Part shown: in pieces, positions 26,551-35,146 of the stretch | Numbering within the stretch: position 1 is the first letter of the stretch | Layout: each line of letters starts with the position of its first letter | Assembly: GCA_945861275.1 (NCBI GenBank) | Contig: CAMATZ010000019.1 | Location: forward strand, 27,177-91,176 | Length of the DNA stretch: 64,000 nt | Direction: 5' to 3' | Source: Bordetella parapertussis | Lineage (GTDB): Bacteria > Pseudomonadota > Gammaproteobacteria > Burkholderiales > SG8-41 | Position numbers and translations under genes: made by a program | The notes under the pieces: model-generated | What the model was told of the DNA's origin: nothing | Databases searched by the model: none | Seen by the model: the letters and a program-made list of their open reading frames with translations, nothing else

Positions 26551-27342
26551 TCAGTGCCGGGCCAGGAATCCCAGGACGGCCGCGCTGAAAGCGGCCGGCT
26601 GGTCCATGTTCGAAAGATGCGCCGCCCGATCGAGGATCACCAGTTCGGAACCGGCGATACGCTCATGTATGCCCTTGGCCATTCCCACGTTGGTGGCTGG
26701 GTCCTCCGCGCCCACGACGACCATGGTCGGGACAGTTATCGCAGAGATGCGGTCGGTCAGTGCGAGCTTGGAGAGCGCCTGACAGCACCCGATATAGCCG
26801 ACGATGTTGGTCGCGCGGACCATTTGGCGGACGGCGTCGGCCACTTCCGGCTTGCTCATTATCGTGTCGGCCGTCAGGAAACGCGCAACAGTCATCTCCA
26901 CCATCGGCTCCATGCTGCCGCCCGCGTTGACGGCGTCGATGCGCTGCTGCCACAACTTGGGATCGCCAAGGGGGTCCTGGCTGGCGGTGTCGCACAGGAC
27001 GAGAGAGCGCAACACGCCCGGTTTTTTGAGCGCCATGGTCATGCCGGTCATCCCGCCCATGGAAAGCCCGACGAAATGCGTCTGCGCGATTTTCAGCGCG
27101 TCGAGCAGCGCGAACACGTCGTCGGCCAGCAACTCGAAGGAGTAGGGACCCGGCGTGGCTTCGGTTTCCCCGTGCCCGCGCTTGTCGTAGCGCAGGACGC
27201 GGTAGTTCTTCGTTAACGCCTCCATCTGCGGGTCCCACATCTGGTGGGTGGTGGCGAGTGAGTTGCTCATGGTGACCCAGGGAGCATTCTCCGGCCCGTC
27301 GACGCGGTAGTTGAGATTGACGCCGTTGACTTTGATTTTCAT
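26551..27342 (-). CDS. Alpha/beta hydrolase, 3-oxoadipate enol-lactonase-like
   Basis: A 263-residue hydrolase. The nucleophile Ser lies in FVGLSMGGMTG, the Asp in VVVGAEDPATN and the His in RAAHLSNMDQP. The overall pattern (VNGVNLNYRVDG, LRYDKRGHGET) matches PcaD-type enol-lactone hydrolases of the beta-ketoadipate pathway. ATG 27342 follows AGAGAGG; the earlier in-frame start at 27375 would add unrelated residues. It lies 48 bases after the receptor gene at 27391 in the same direction. No other pca genes are present, so another lactone or ester is possible. Confidence 0.85.
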   Translation of the reverse strand: MKIKVNGVNLNYRVDGPENAPWVTMSNSLATTHQMWDPQMEALTKNYRVLRYDKRGHGETEATPGPYSFELLADDVFALLDALKIAQTHFVGLSMGGMTGMTMALKKPGVLRSLVLCDTASQDPLGDPKLWQQRIDAVNAGGSMEPMVEMTVARFLTADTIMSKPEVADAVRQMVRATNIVGYIGCCQALSKLALTDRISAITVPTMVVVGAEDPATNVGMAKGIHERIAGSELVILDRAAHLSNMDQPAAFSAAVLGFLARH

Positions 27343-27390
27343 GAATTCCTCTCTTCGATTGGCAGGGGTAACCAATCGTTCGGCTGTCTA

Positions 27391-28359
27391 TCAATCGAGC
27401 TTGAGATTCGCCGCTTTGCCGATCTTCTGGTAGTGCGCCATCATGGTTCGGACAAGCGCGGCGTACTCTGTCGGACCGATCGGCGTTACAACGTATCCAT
27501 CCCTCAGCGCGACGGACTTTACTTCGGGAGTCTGCAGCAAGCGCATCAAGTCGGTGCTCAAGCGGTCGATGGCGACCTTGGGCGTCGCTGCCGGCGCCCA
27601 CACGGCCATTGCGCCGGTCATGTCGAAGTCCGAAAAGCCCAATTCGATCATGGTGGGGGTATTCGGGAGCAGAACCGAGCGCTCAGGTGACGTTACAGCC
27701 AACGGTCGAAGCTTGCCTGATGAAACATGCTGCAGCATGGGGGCGACGGTCGAAATCAGAATACTGGCGTGCCCACCCAGAACGGCCATCGCGGACGGCC
27801 CGCCGCCCTGAAACACCACAGGCTTCATGTCGATACGCGCCCCCTGTTTCAGCAGTTCGCCCGATAGATGCTGCCCGCCCCCGTAAATGTTGATCGAGTA
27901 CACCAGCTCACCGGGGCGCGCACGCGCGAGAGCGATCAGTTCCTTGATGTTTTTCGCAGGTACCGATGGATGCACCGACAGCACATACGGCTGACTGCCG
28001 ACGCCGACTACGGGGGTCAGGTCCTTAAGCAAGTCGTAGGGAAGCTTCGATCGAAGCGCGGCATTTGCCACTGACGTTCCGACCAGCAACGTATGCCCGT
28101 CGGCGGAGGCACGAGCGACATGCTCCGTCCCGATGGTGGCGTTCGCACCAGGGCGGTTCTCCACGATTACGGTCTGGCCCAGCGCTCGGCTCAGTGGCTG
28201 CTGTATGGTGCGCGCCACTACGTCAACCGAACCCCCTGGCGGATACGGCACCACAAGCCGCACCATTTTCGATGGGTATGGCTGTGCCGCCGCAGGGACT
28301 GCGGACAGTGCCGTCACCGACACCACCATGAGCATTGCAAGCGGCATTGCGGTATTCAT
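27391..28359 (-). CDS. Bug/TctC-family periplasmic solute receptor (4)
   Basis: A 322-residue receptor: signal peptide to AVPAAAQ, LVVPYPPGGSVDVVAR, ENRPGANATIGTEH, DGHTLL. The mid-domain FQGGGPSAMAVLGGHASI is somewhat divergent. AGGAGG precedes ATG 28359, seven bases away; the in-frame extension to 28395 lies within promoter-repeat sequence. It is expressed from the repeated module copy 3 and leads into the lactonase-like gene, suggesting import of a precursor that the hydrolase acts on. Confidence 0.92.
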   Translation of the reverse strand: MNTAMPLAMLMVVSVTALSAVPAAAQPYPSKMVRLVVPYPPGGSVDVVARTIQQPLSRALGQTVIVENRPGANATIGTEHVARASADGHTLLVGTSVANAALRSKLPYDLLKDLTPVVGVGSQPYVLSVHPSVPAKNIKELIALARARPGELVYSINIYGGGQHLSGELLKQGARIDMKPVVFQGGGPSAMAVLGGHASILISTVAPMLQHVSSGKLRPLAVTSPERSVLLPNTPTMIELGFSDFDMTGAMAVWAPAATPKVAIDRLSTDLMRLLQTPEVKSVALRDGYVVTPIGPTEYAALVRTMMAHYQKIGKAANLKLD

Positions 28360-28380
28360 CGCTCGCCTCCTGGGAACAGG

Positions 28381-28523
28381 AATTTCAAACACCATTTTTC
28401 ACCAGTCAGCAATCTATCCCGCGACCGGCTAACAGTCAATCGCGTAAATTTTCGACTAGCCCCGATGTTTTCCTGAAAATCCTGCCCCGCGAAACGCGCC
28501 GCATCGGCTGATTTCCGACCCGT
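28381..28523 (-). promoter_or_regulatory. Repeated promoter module, copy 3 (receptor 4)
   Basis: Minus-strand TTGACT (28439-28434), 17 bases, TAGATT (28416-28411). Similarity to copy 4 (30421-30575) is long: it includes AAACATCGGGGCT, a GGCAGGATTTTC-like block and, further upstream, a CTGATTT word. The copy borders an IS91-type remnant. Confidence 0.8.
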
Positions 28524-28559
28524 CGACTCGTTTACGCGAGTGCAAGCCAAGCCATCAGC

Positions 28560-29060
28560 CCTGGCAAAGCGTATCAAGTGCGGGCGCGGGCGCGGTACCA
28601 GTACGGCGAGCCGCTGCATGAACTCCATCGGCGACATCACGATGTGCGTAGTACCGTTGCGGTAAGGTGCTTTAAGTTTGAGAACTACCTGCCCCGCGTG
28701 GTTGACACTCAACCGTTCGTTGGCCGATCGTAAACAGCAGCCGGGCGCGTGACGTAGCGCCACAGTTGTTCAAGCTCACTGCGTTGATCGGCATCACAGC
28801 GTACCCCCCCATGCAGGCTGAATCCGTGGGCGTTGGCGCACAGTTGATGTATGAGCGGCGCCGAGTGGCTCGGCGCGTATCGCAGACTTAGCACTTTGCA
28901 TCCTGCGCGCGGCCCCATTGCGATGCGATAAGTGCTTGATGCTGCTTGCAGCGGCATGAGCACGTCATCCGGGTCGATGTTGTCAGTGCGCGCCATGTAG
29001 GTGACGCCCTCCTCCTTGATCGGATGGCCAAGGTGGGTCAGTAACTGCGCAGAGAAGAGC
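28560..29060 (-). pseudogene. IS91-family transposase remnant, frameshifted
   Basis: The minus strand encodes C-terminal transposase segments in two frames: LLTHLGHPIKEEGVTYMART, PLQAASSTYRIAMGPRAG, NAHGFSLHGGVRCDADQR and RYVTRPA in one, then ANERLSVNHAGQVVLKLKAP, GTTHIVMSPMEFMQRLAVLV and PRPHLIRF in another. The frame changes near 28740. This is the conserved C-terminal part of IS91-type (Y2) transposases; the HUH catalytic part is absent. No IS ends were found. The element is dead. Confidence 0.8.
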
Positions 29061-29147
29061 ATCCGACAACCGGATATGCGGCGAAGCGTCCGCCCGGGCA
29101 AGAGAACGAGCCAGGCGACCCGGAACTGACCGAGAAGAATCGATCGT

Positions 29148-30401
29148 CTACGCGCGGCGCACCATCGCCGGGACGAGGTGCTTGATGGTCGGCGCGCCGA
29201 CCTGCTGCATCGAGATCCGCAGCTCGGCACGCAGCAGCTCGAGCACGCGCTCGACGCCGGGCTGACCAAACGCGCCGAGTCCCCAGATGTAGGGCCGGCC
29301 GACGCACACGCCCTGCGCCCCCAGCGCGAGCGCTTTGACGATGTCCATGCCGCGGCGGAAGCCGCTGTCGATCAGAATCGGAACGCGGCCGTTCACCGCT
29401 TCGACGATCTCGGGCAGCGCGTCGATCGTCGAGCGCCCGCTGTCCTCGCTGCGCGCGCCGTGATTCGACACGATGATGCCGTCGAGCCCCATGTCGGCGG
29501 CCAGCTTCGCGTCCTCGTGCGCGAGCAACCCCTTCACCAGAATCTTCATGCGCGTGGTGTCGCGCAGGCGCTTGAAGAAGTCCCAGGTCATGGCGTTCGA
29601 CGCCCCGATTCCCGTGAGATCGACGCCCTCATACATCGAACGGCGGCGCAGGTTGGTTTGCGGCGAGCTGCGGTCGTGGCATTGTGCGCACGCGCGCGTG
29701 TCGGTCCGCTCCAGGCGCCGCTGCGTGTCCTGGATACGGCCGCCCATGATGTCGACCGTGACGGCGATGGCGGAGCATCCTGCTTTTTCCGCGCGCGTCA
29801 CCAGCGCCCTCGCGATCTCCCACCGGTTCGACGCGTAGAGCTGGTACCAGATGGGCGCGCCGCGTGCCGCCGTGACCTCCTCGACGCCCGTCGTGGTCTG
29901 GGTCGAGAGGATCTGCAGGTGGTTGCCGACCTTCGCGGCGCGCGCGACCGCGACCTCCCCTTCCGGATGGAACGCCCTGTGCGTGGAGACCGGACAGAGG
30001 ATGATCGGGCTCGGATAGCGCACACCGAGGATCTCGGTACTCATGTCGACTTTGCTCACGTCGACTAAGCGCCGCGGCCGGAGCTGGAACTTCGCGAATC
30101 CTTCGCGATTCGCACGCAGCGTGACCTCGTCGCCGACGCCCGAGGCCATGAAGCCGAAGTGCGCCGGCGGCACGTTCTGCCGCATCACGGGCTCGAAGTC
30201 GAACACGTTGATCGCCTCCTTCGGGTCCTTGATCATGGCGCCCGCATCCTGTGGCCACCACGTGACCGGATCCGAATATCGCTGGCGCGGCAGCAGTTCC
30301 TGCGCGAGCGCGAATCCGGTGCTTCCTGCGAACAACGGGCTTGCTGCGATGAATTGAAGCAGACGGCGACGATTGACGAACGTATCGCGAGATGACGGCA
30401 T
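29148..30401 (-). CDS. Exported FMN-dependent alpha-hydroxyacid dehydrogenase with a CXXCH motif
   Basis: A 417-residue member of the lactate/mandelate/glycolate oxidase family. The N-terminus NRRRLLQFIAAS with the hydrophobic stretch to ALAQ looks like a Tat signal. The barrel shows PIILCPVSTHRAFHPEGE, ILVKGLLAHEDA, SNHGARSEDSG with catalytic His314, and DSGFRRGMDIVKALALGA. Residues 238-242 read CAQCH, a c-type heme-like motif, in the variable loop before the active-site half. GGAGG precedes ATG 30401. Transcription likely starts in module copy 4. It may oxidise 2-hydroxyacids in the periplasm; electron transfer through heme is speculative. Confidence 0.85.
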   Translation of the reverse strand: MPSSRDTFVNRRRLLQFIAASPLFAGSTGFALAQELLPRQRYSDPVTWWPQDAGAMIKDPKEAINVFDFEPVMRQNVPPAHFGFMASGVGDEVTLRANREGFAKFQLRPRRLVDVSKVDMSTEILGVRYPSPIILCPVSTHRAFHPEGEVAVARAAKVGNHLQILSTQTTTGVEEVTAARGAPIWYQLYASNRWEIARALVTRAEKAGCSAIAVTVDIMGGRIQDTQRRLERTDTRACAQCHDRSSPQTNLRRRSMYEGVDLTGIGASNAMTWDFFKRLRDTTRMKILVKGLLAHEDAKLAADMGLDGIIVSNHGARSEDSGRSTIDALPEIVEAVNGRVPILIDSGFRRGMDIVKALALGAQGVCVGRPYIWGLGAFGQPGVERVLELLRAELRISMQQVGAPTIKHLVPAMVRRA

Positions 30402-30420
30402 GACGAACCTCCGAGTATAC

Positions 30421-30575
30421 GAATTTCAAACACCCTTTTTCACCAGTCAGCAATCTATCCCGCGACCGGCTAGCAGTCAATCGCATGAATTTTCGCCAAG
30501 CCCCGATGTTTCCCTGCAAAATCTTGCCCAACGAAGTGTTCCGAAGCGACTGATTTGCGTCCGCTCAGCGCCCTT
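30421..30575 (-). promoter_or_regulatory. Repeated promoter module, copy 4 (FMN dehydrogenase)
   Basis: Minus-strand TTGACT (30480-30475), 17 bases, TAGATT (30457-30452), with the shared flanks GAAAATTCATGCGA and GGTGAAAAAGGGTGTTTG. The upstream block AAACATCGGGGCTTGG continues the similarity to copy 3. The module ends at the stop of the gene at 30585. Confidence 0.8.
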
Positions 30576-30584
30576 GCACGAACG

Positions 30585-31643
30585 CTAGTCGTGATCGAAA
30601 ATCTTGCGCCAAGCGGTGAGGGCCTCTGACGGGCCATCGGTCTGCAACAACTGGCGCAGCGCGACGCGGCGGCTGAGACGCTGGGGGCGCGTGTACGAGG
30701 GCTCTTCACGCGGCGAGTCGGCGGCACGCACGGCAGACATCGTCTCGGCCTTTGCGCGCGCGCACGCGGGATCGCCGTAGGCGCTCAGCAACGACTGAAA
30801 TGCCTCGTGCCTTGCCGTGTCGAACGGCACTCGCCGTCCGTGGGCGTCATGAATGGCGCTGGGTGGAAACATCTCCGCGCTCGGCACCATGCCGAAGGGT
30901 ATCGGCACCGTCGCTGCGTGCGTGCGTCTGTGCCTGAGGAGATCAGGCAGCACGTGGGTGTGTGGACCGTCCAGCGTCTTGCCGTCGGGCTTCGGGATCG
31001 GGGTGCGTACTTCCAGTCGACCAAGGCGGGAGATGAACACCCGCGTCGGGCTCATGGCCGCGAGTTCACCGAGCAATCCGGATTGCTTCAGCGGTCGTCC
31101 CTTCGCGGCACGCAGCGCACGCAGCATCGCCGAATCTTCAACACGGACGCAGACATCGCAATGCGGCGCACCCATGCCGAGATCGAACAGCACCGCGTCG
31201 CGAGCTTCCGCCTGGAGCGCGGCCTCGTCCGTGCCGAGTTCGGTGATTTCCGTGCGACCCGCCATCGCACCTGCCGACGAGGAAAGGCACAAGGCAATGC
31301 CCTGCGTCCAGGCGTCGCCGGCGGTCGGACGCTCCCAAGCGACGGCGCGTACCGACTCGGGCAGGCAAAGGCGGATGCCGCCGCGTGGCGTGACGGCGGT
31401 GTGTTCCGACAGGGTGACCGGTTCGCCGGCGTCCCGGTGGAATTCCGCTATCGCGCCGAACGTGCCAATGGCCCAACTCGTTTCAGGATCGAGGAGGCGG
31501 CAAGTGACGAGGTCGGCGGGAGTCACGGCGAGGTCCTGGGCGGTATCGAGTATGGTGTGGATCGTAAAATGAAAGAGCCGGCGTCGAAGTCCTATCCTGC
31601 GATTGTAAATCGAAGTACAGTGCGAATGCATTTTGCTCATCAA
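30585..31643 (-). CDS. Conserved-looking protein of unknown function
   Basis: A protein of up to 352 residues that I cannot assign. It looks genuinely coding: LLDPETSWAIGTFGAIAEFH, GGIRLCLPESVRAVAWERP, VLFDLGMGAPHCDVCVRV, RVFISRLGRLEVRTPIPKPD, GPHTHVLPDLL and IPFGMVPSAEMFPPSAIHD. The GPHTHVLP and PHCDVC histidines and cysteines could bind metal. The first 30 or so residues (SKMHSHCTSIYNRRIG) look untypical and the start may lie downstream. It is divergent from the dehydrogenase at 31653, only nine bases away, so their start regions share control DNA. Confidence 0.6.
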   Translation of the reverse strand: MMSKMHSHCTSIYNRRIGLRRRLFHFTIHTILDTAQDLAVTPADLVTCRLLDPETSWAIGTFGAIAEFHRDAGEPVTLSEHTAVTPRGGIRLCLPESVRAVAWERPTAGDAWTQGIALCLSSSAGAMAGRTEITELGTDEAALQAEARDAVLFDLGMGAPHCDVCVRVEDSAMLRALRAAKGRPLKQSGLLGELAAMSPTRVFISRLGRLEVRTPIPKPDGKTLDGPHTHVLPDLLRHRRTHAATVPIPFGMVPSAEMFPPSAIHDAHGRRVPFDTARHEAFQSLLSAYGDPACARAKAETMSAVRAADSPREEPSYTRPQRLSRRVALRQLLQTDGPSEALTAWRKIFDHD

Positions 31644-31652
31644 GGAGACGTC

Positions 31653-32642
31653 ATGGCGTCAGATGCATTGCTGCTACTGGTGGGGGTTCCTGAAAATTAT
31701 CGCTTGAGCGGACCGGCCTTCCAAAGGCTGCACCTGGCGCATCCGCGCGTGCAGGTGCGGCTCATACACGACCTGTCGGCGTTTGCCGCACAGGTTGCGC
31801 AGGCTGATGCTGTTATCGGTAGCCGTCCCTACTTGAAATTTTCCTCTGAGGTGTTGAAACCTGAGGGGCGATTGCGCTGGGTGCAGACCACCACGGCTGG
31901 TGTGGATCAGGTGGTGACGCCGGACTTACTCGCCGCCGAGCATGTGACGATTACCTGCCTCAAAGGCCCGCCGGGGCCCTTGATGGCCGAGCATGCAGTG
32001 CTTCTGATGTTAGCCTTGTCGCGTAATTTTCCGGCGTATCTGAAGAACCAGGAACGTCACATCTGGCGACGTGAAGGGCAGGACTGGCCGCCTCTGCACG
32101 GCCATACCATCGCGATTCTGGGTGTCGGCAGCAGCGGCGGCAATCTCGCCCGGGTGTGCAAAGCCGGTTTTGGAATGACCGTTCTGGGGATGTCGCGGAC
32201 ACCGCGCGCGCATCCCCATATCGACCGCTGCTTCGACAAAACCGAACTCTTGCAGGTGCTGCCCGAGGCCGATTTTGTAGTGCTTTGTCTGCCCAACACG
32301 CCCGCGACCCAGCGCATTATCGATAGCGCGGCTCTGGATGCCATGAAATCCACGGCCTATTTGATCAATGTGTCGCGAGGCGCCTTGATCGATGAAGACG
32401 CCCTGATTGCGGCCATGCGCGCGGGCAGGATTGCCGGCGCTGGTCTGGACGTGACGACGACCGATCCCATCCCCAAGGAAAGTCCGTTGTGGGATCTGCC
32501 CAACACGATCATCACGCCGCATATTGCCACCGAGTCCGTGAAGTTGAGTGAAGCGGTGGTGGATTTCTGGTGTGAAAACGTGCGTCGATTTGCAGAGAAC
32601 GAACCTCTGTTGGGTGTAATGGACCGGCAGACCGGTTACTGA
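31653..32642 (+). CDS. D-isomer-specific 2-hydroxyacid dehydrogenase
   Basis: A 329-residue NAD(P)-dependent dehydrogenase of the glyoxylate/hydroxypyruvate reductase group. The Rossmann motif is GVGSSGG; catalytic Arg is in NVSRGALIDEDAL and His in NTIITPHIATES. The usual Glu position reads TTTDPIP, an Asp in place of Glu. KFSSEVLKPEGRLRWVQTTTAGVD is the typical substrate-domain segment. AAGGAG lies eight bases before ATG 31653; a very long upstream extension of the frame is antisense to the neighbour and is rejected. Confidence 0.9.
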   Translation: MASDALLLLVGVPENYRLSGPAFQRLHLAHPRVQVRLIHDLSAFAAQVAQADAVIGSRPYLKFSSEVLKPEGRLRWVQTTTAGVDQVVTPDLLAAEHVTITCLKGPPGPLMAEHAVLLMLALSRNFPAYLKNQERHIWRREGQDWPPLHGHTIAILGVGSSGGNLARVCKAGFGMTVLGMSRTPRAHPHIDRCFDKTELLQVLPEADFVVLCLPNTPATQRIIDSAALDAMKSTAYLINVSRGALIDEDALIAAMRAGRIAGAGLDVTTTDPIPKESPLWDLPNTIITPHIATESVKLSEAVVDFWCENVRRFAENEPLLGVMDRQTGY

Positions 32643-32672
32643 GACTATCCGCCCGTGAGATTTTTTGTAGCG

Positions 32673-33659
32673 CTAGTTCGGTTTGATTCCGGACACGCGT
32701 ATGGCGTCGCCGAATAATTTCCAGTCGCGTTTGATAACGGCGGTAAATTCCGCCGGCGTGTTCGCCATGGGCTCCGCACCGAGCTTGATCATGGTGGCGT
32801 GGGTTGCCGGATCCGCCATGGTTTTGACGAGCGTGTGGTAAAGCTTGTCGCGAATCGGCTGTGGCGTTTTAACCGGCGCCATCAATCCGCCCCAGCCGTC
32901 TGACACATAGCCCGGCACGCCGGATTCAATAACTGTGGGTATATTGGGAAATAACGGCGAACGCTTTTCGCCGCCCATCGCAATAGCACGCAATCGTCCC
33001 GAAGTTAAATGCCCCACCACCGACGGTGCGGGCACGATGGTCACCACGGACTCTCCCCCCACCACGGCGGTGAGCGATGCGCCCGCGCCCTTGTACGGCA
33101 CATGCAGCACCTCGATATTCGCCATATGCGTGAATAACACGCCGGCGAGATGACTTTGAAATCCGGAACCGGCATTGGCCCAGTGCAATTTGCCGGGATT
33201 GGCTTTAGCGTAGCCGATCAAATCCTTCACACTGCGTATCGGTGTTTGCGGATGCACGGCCAGGATATTCTGCGTTACTGCAAACATCGATATCGGTGCG
33301 AAAGCGCGAAACGGATCGTAGTTTACAAGCGATTTATAAAGCTGCGGGCCGATGACTTGTGACGCCAAAGCCGCGACAAGCAGCGTGTAGCCGTCCGGCT
33401 CGGCATGGGCCACGATGCCGCCGCCGATCGTGCCGCCGGCCCCTGTGCGATTGTCAACGACCAATTGTTCGCGGAGCAACTCGCCCATTTTCGCAGCCAC
33501 CACACGGCCCATGGCATCGATCGATGAACCGGGTGTTTGCGCAATAATCAGGCGCACAGGACGAACCGGATAGTTGCTGGCTTTGTCAGCGGCGGCTGCC
33601 AGTTGCACAGAGTTCAACACCGAAACGCACGCAATGCCTGCAGTCAACGCTCGCAACAT
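32673..33659 (-). CDS. Bug/TctC-family periplasmic solute receptor (5)
   Basis: A 328-residue receptor with signal peptide to QLAAAAD. Its first ligand loop is IIAQTPGSSIDAMGR, like the variant in receptor 1 and unlike the VPFPPGG consensus. NRTGAGGTIGG, DGYTLL and VPYKGAGASLTAVVGGE follow normally. AGGAGG precedes ATG 33659. The gene is convergent with the 2-hydroxyacid dehydrogenase, 30 bases apart. Confidence 0.92.
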   Translation of the reverse strand: MLRALTAGIACVSVLNSVQLAAAADKASNYPVRPVRLIIAQTPGSSIDAMGRVVAAKMGELLREQLVVDNRTGAGGTIGGGIVAHAEPDGYTLLVAALASQVIGPQLYKSLVNYDPFRAFAPISMFAVTQNILAVHPQTPIRSVKDLIGYAKANPGKLHWANAGSGFQSHLAGVLFTHMANIEVLHVPYKGAGASLTAVVGGESVVTIVPAPSVVGHLTSGRLRAIAMGGEKRSPLFPNIPTVIESGVPGYVSDGWGGLMAPVKTPQPIRDKLYHTLVKTMADPATHATMIKLGAEPMANTPAEFTAVIKRDWKLFGDAIRVSGIKPN

Positions 33660-33718
33660 GGCATCCTCCTGGTTATTGTAGGTAGTGATACGAGTACTTA
33701 AACTGAACCTTTCCCACT

Positions 33719-33750
33719 CCCGTCATTCCGGCTTTCGCCGGAATGACGGG
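33719..33750. repeat. REP-like hairpin
   Basis: CCCGTCATTCCGG, loop CTTTCG-type, CCGGAATGACGGG: a perfect 13-bp stem of the kind found widely between proteobacterial genes. It may act as a terminator or mRNA stabiliser. Confidence 0.7.
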
Positions 33751-33795
33751 GTTAGTGTTGACGCAGCTACGTTTTACGCTGCGTTGAATGTTCTA

Positions 33796-34137
33796 TCAAG
33801 AGCGAGACACTACACCAGGGTGAGGCGCCGCTACAGTCTGGATGACTTCCACTGTGTCGCGGCTGCGCGTGACCTTGTCGCCCCACCTGCGGTCGAATTC
33901 CGCCACCAGGCGCTTGAGCGCAGCGGAGCCCTGAACCGCCTGTGCTTGCGCCATGTCGTCAAATTCATAGAAGGCGTGGTGCACGGACGCGTCCACCGCG
34001 CTCCAGCCGCGCCACGCGCGCCGCGCATTGAATCCCTTGAGCGCATCCGGCAGGTGCTCATCCTGGTACCAGCGGTCGAAGTCTTCCTTCACAGCCGGAT
34101 CCACGACCTGGGCACGCACGATGAAATAGGCAGTCAT
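33796..34137 (-). CDS. EthD/dimeric alpha-beta-barrel family small protein
   Basis: A 113-residue protein with the ferredoxin-like dimeric barrel pattern: TAYFIVRAQVVDPAVKEDFD, RWYQDEHLPDALKGF (the YxxEHLPD signature of EthD-like proteins) and VHHAFYEFDDMAQAQA. Relatives are cofactor-free monooxygenases or isomerases, or helpers of degradation enzymes. GGAGAG precedes ATG 34137. It follows receptor 6 by 15 bases in the same direction, so the two form one unit. Confidence 0.8.
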   Translation of the reverse strand: MTAYFIVRAQVVDPAVKEDFDRWYQDEHLPDALKGFNARRAWRGWSAVDASVHHAFYEFDDMAQAQAVQGSAALKRLVAEFDRRWGDKVTRSRDTVEVIQTVAAPHPGVVSRS

Positions 34138-34152
34138 TTCGTTCTCTCCGGC

Positions 34153-35127
34153 TTATCCCTTGAGCCCCAGACGTCTGATCAGCGCGCCCCACTTCTCGGT
34201 TTCCTTGCGCACAAACCCGGTGAATTGCTGCGGCGTGCCGCCCACCGACACAACGCCTGCGGCCGCATAGGTGTCCTGCACCGGTTTCGATTTGAGTGCA
34301 ATGTTGAACTCGGTATTCAAGCGGGCGAGTATGTCTTTGGGGATGCCCGTCGGCGCCATGATGCCGCCCCACGGCGAAATCTCGTAGCCCGGAACTCCGG
34401 CTTCGGCAACCGTCGGCAAATCGGGCAGCGCGGCCACACGTTTGGATGTGGTTACCGCAAGGCCGCGCACACGCCCTGCTTTCACGTGCGGGAGCATGGG
34501 TGTGCTGTTGTGTATGAGCACCTTGGATTCGCCGCTGATCAACGCCACGACCGCCTGGTCGACGCCCTTGTACGGCACGTGAACCAGGTTGACCCCGGTC
34601 ATTGACATCAGCAACTCCCCTCCCAGATGCAAACTGGTGCCGCTGCCGCTCGAGCCAAAATGCAGCGTGCCGGGGTTCTTGCGTGCATGCGCGAGCAATT
34701 CCTCGACGGATTTCACCGGCAGGCCCGGAAACACCGCCAGCACGTTGGGCGTGGAGGTGATGTGCATCACCATTTGTAAATCGCGCGTGGCGTCATAACG
34801 CAAATTGGACATCAGGCTGGGTAACGTCGACAGCGCGAACGTGGCATAGCCCAGCGTGTAACCATCGGCCGGGGCTTTGACAACCATTTCGAAGCCGATG
34901 ACGCCGCCTGCGCCCGAACGATTGTCCACCACCAGTTGCTGCCCCATCTGCCGGCCGATTTCCTGCGCGAACAGGCGTGAGCTGATATCGGGCGACCCGC
35001 CCGGCGAGGACGGCACGATCAGCCGGATCGGGCGGCTGGGATAAGGCTGGGCGCACACCGGCGCTGGCGCAAGCGCGGCGCACATCAGCGCGAAAGCAAT
35101 CTCAATCTGCAAACTGTGGTGTTTCAA
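34153..35127 (-). CDS. Bug/TctC-family periplasmic solute receptor (6)
   Basis: A 324-residue receptor; signal peptide HSLQIEIAFALMCAALAP to VCAQ, then LIVPSSPGGSPDISSR (SS instead of FP), NRSGAGGVIGFEM and DGYTLG. The likely start is TTG 35127, which follows GGAGAG; a second TTG at 35139 is possible. No ATG fits the signal peptide. It leads into the EthD-like gene. Confidence 0.88.
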   Translation of the reverse strand: MKHHSLQIEIAFALMCAALAPAPVCAQPYPSRPIRLIVPSSPGGSPDISSRLFAQEIGRQMGQQLVVDNRSGAGGVIGFEMVVKAPADGYTLGYATFALSTLPSLMSNLRYDATRDLQMVMHITSTPNVLAVFPGLPVKSVEELLAHARKNPGTLHFGSSGSGTSLHLGGELLMSMTGVNLVHVPYKGVDQAVVALISGESKVLIHNSTPMLPHVKAGRVRGLAVTTSKRVAALPDLPTVAEAGVPGYEISPWGGIMAPTGIPKDILARLNTEFNIALKSKPVQDTYAAAGVVSVGGTPQQFTGFVRKETEKWGALIRRLGLKG

Positions 35128-35146
35128 AGCACTCTCCAAGTGAACG

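Noticed and set aside
29070..29269. N-terminal extension of the IS91-type remnant
   Set aside because: This part of the frame is antisense-free but overlaps the end of the FMN dehydrogenase and has no transposase similarity.
30807..31652. N-terminal extension of the 2-hydroxyacid dehydrogenase
   Set aside because: The 282 extra codons are antisense to the gene at 30585, whereas ATG 31653 has AAGGAG and yields the normal family length.
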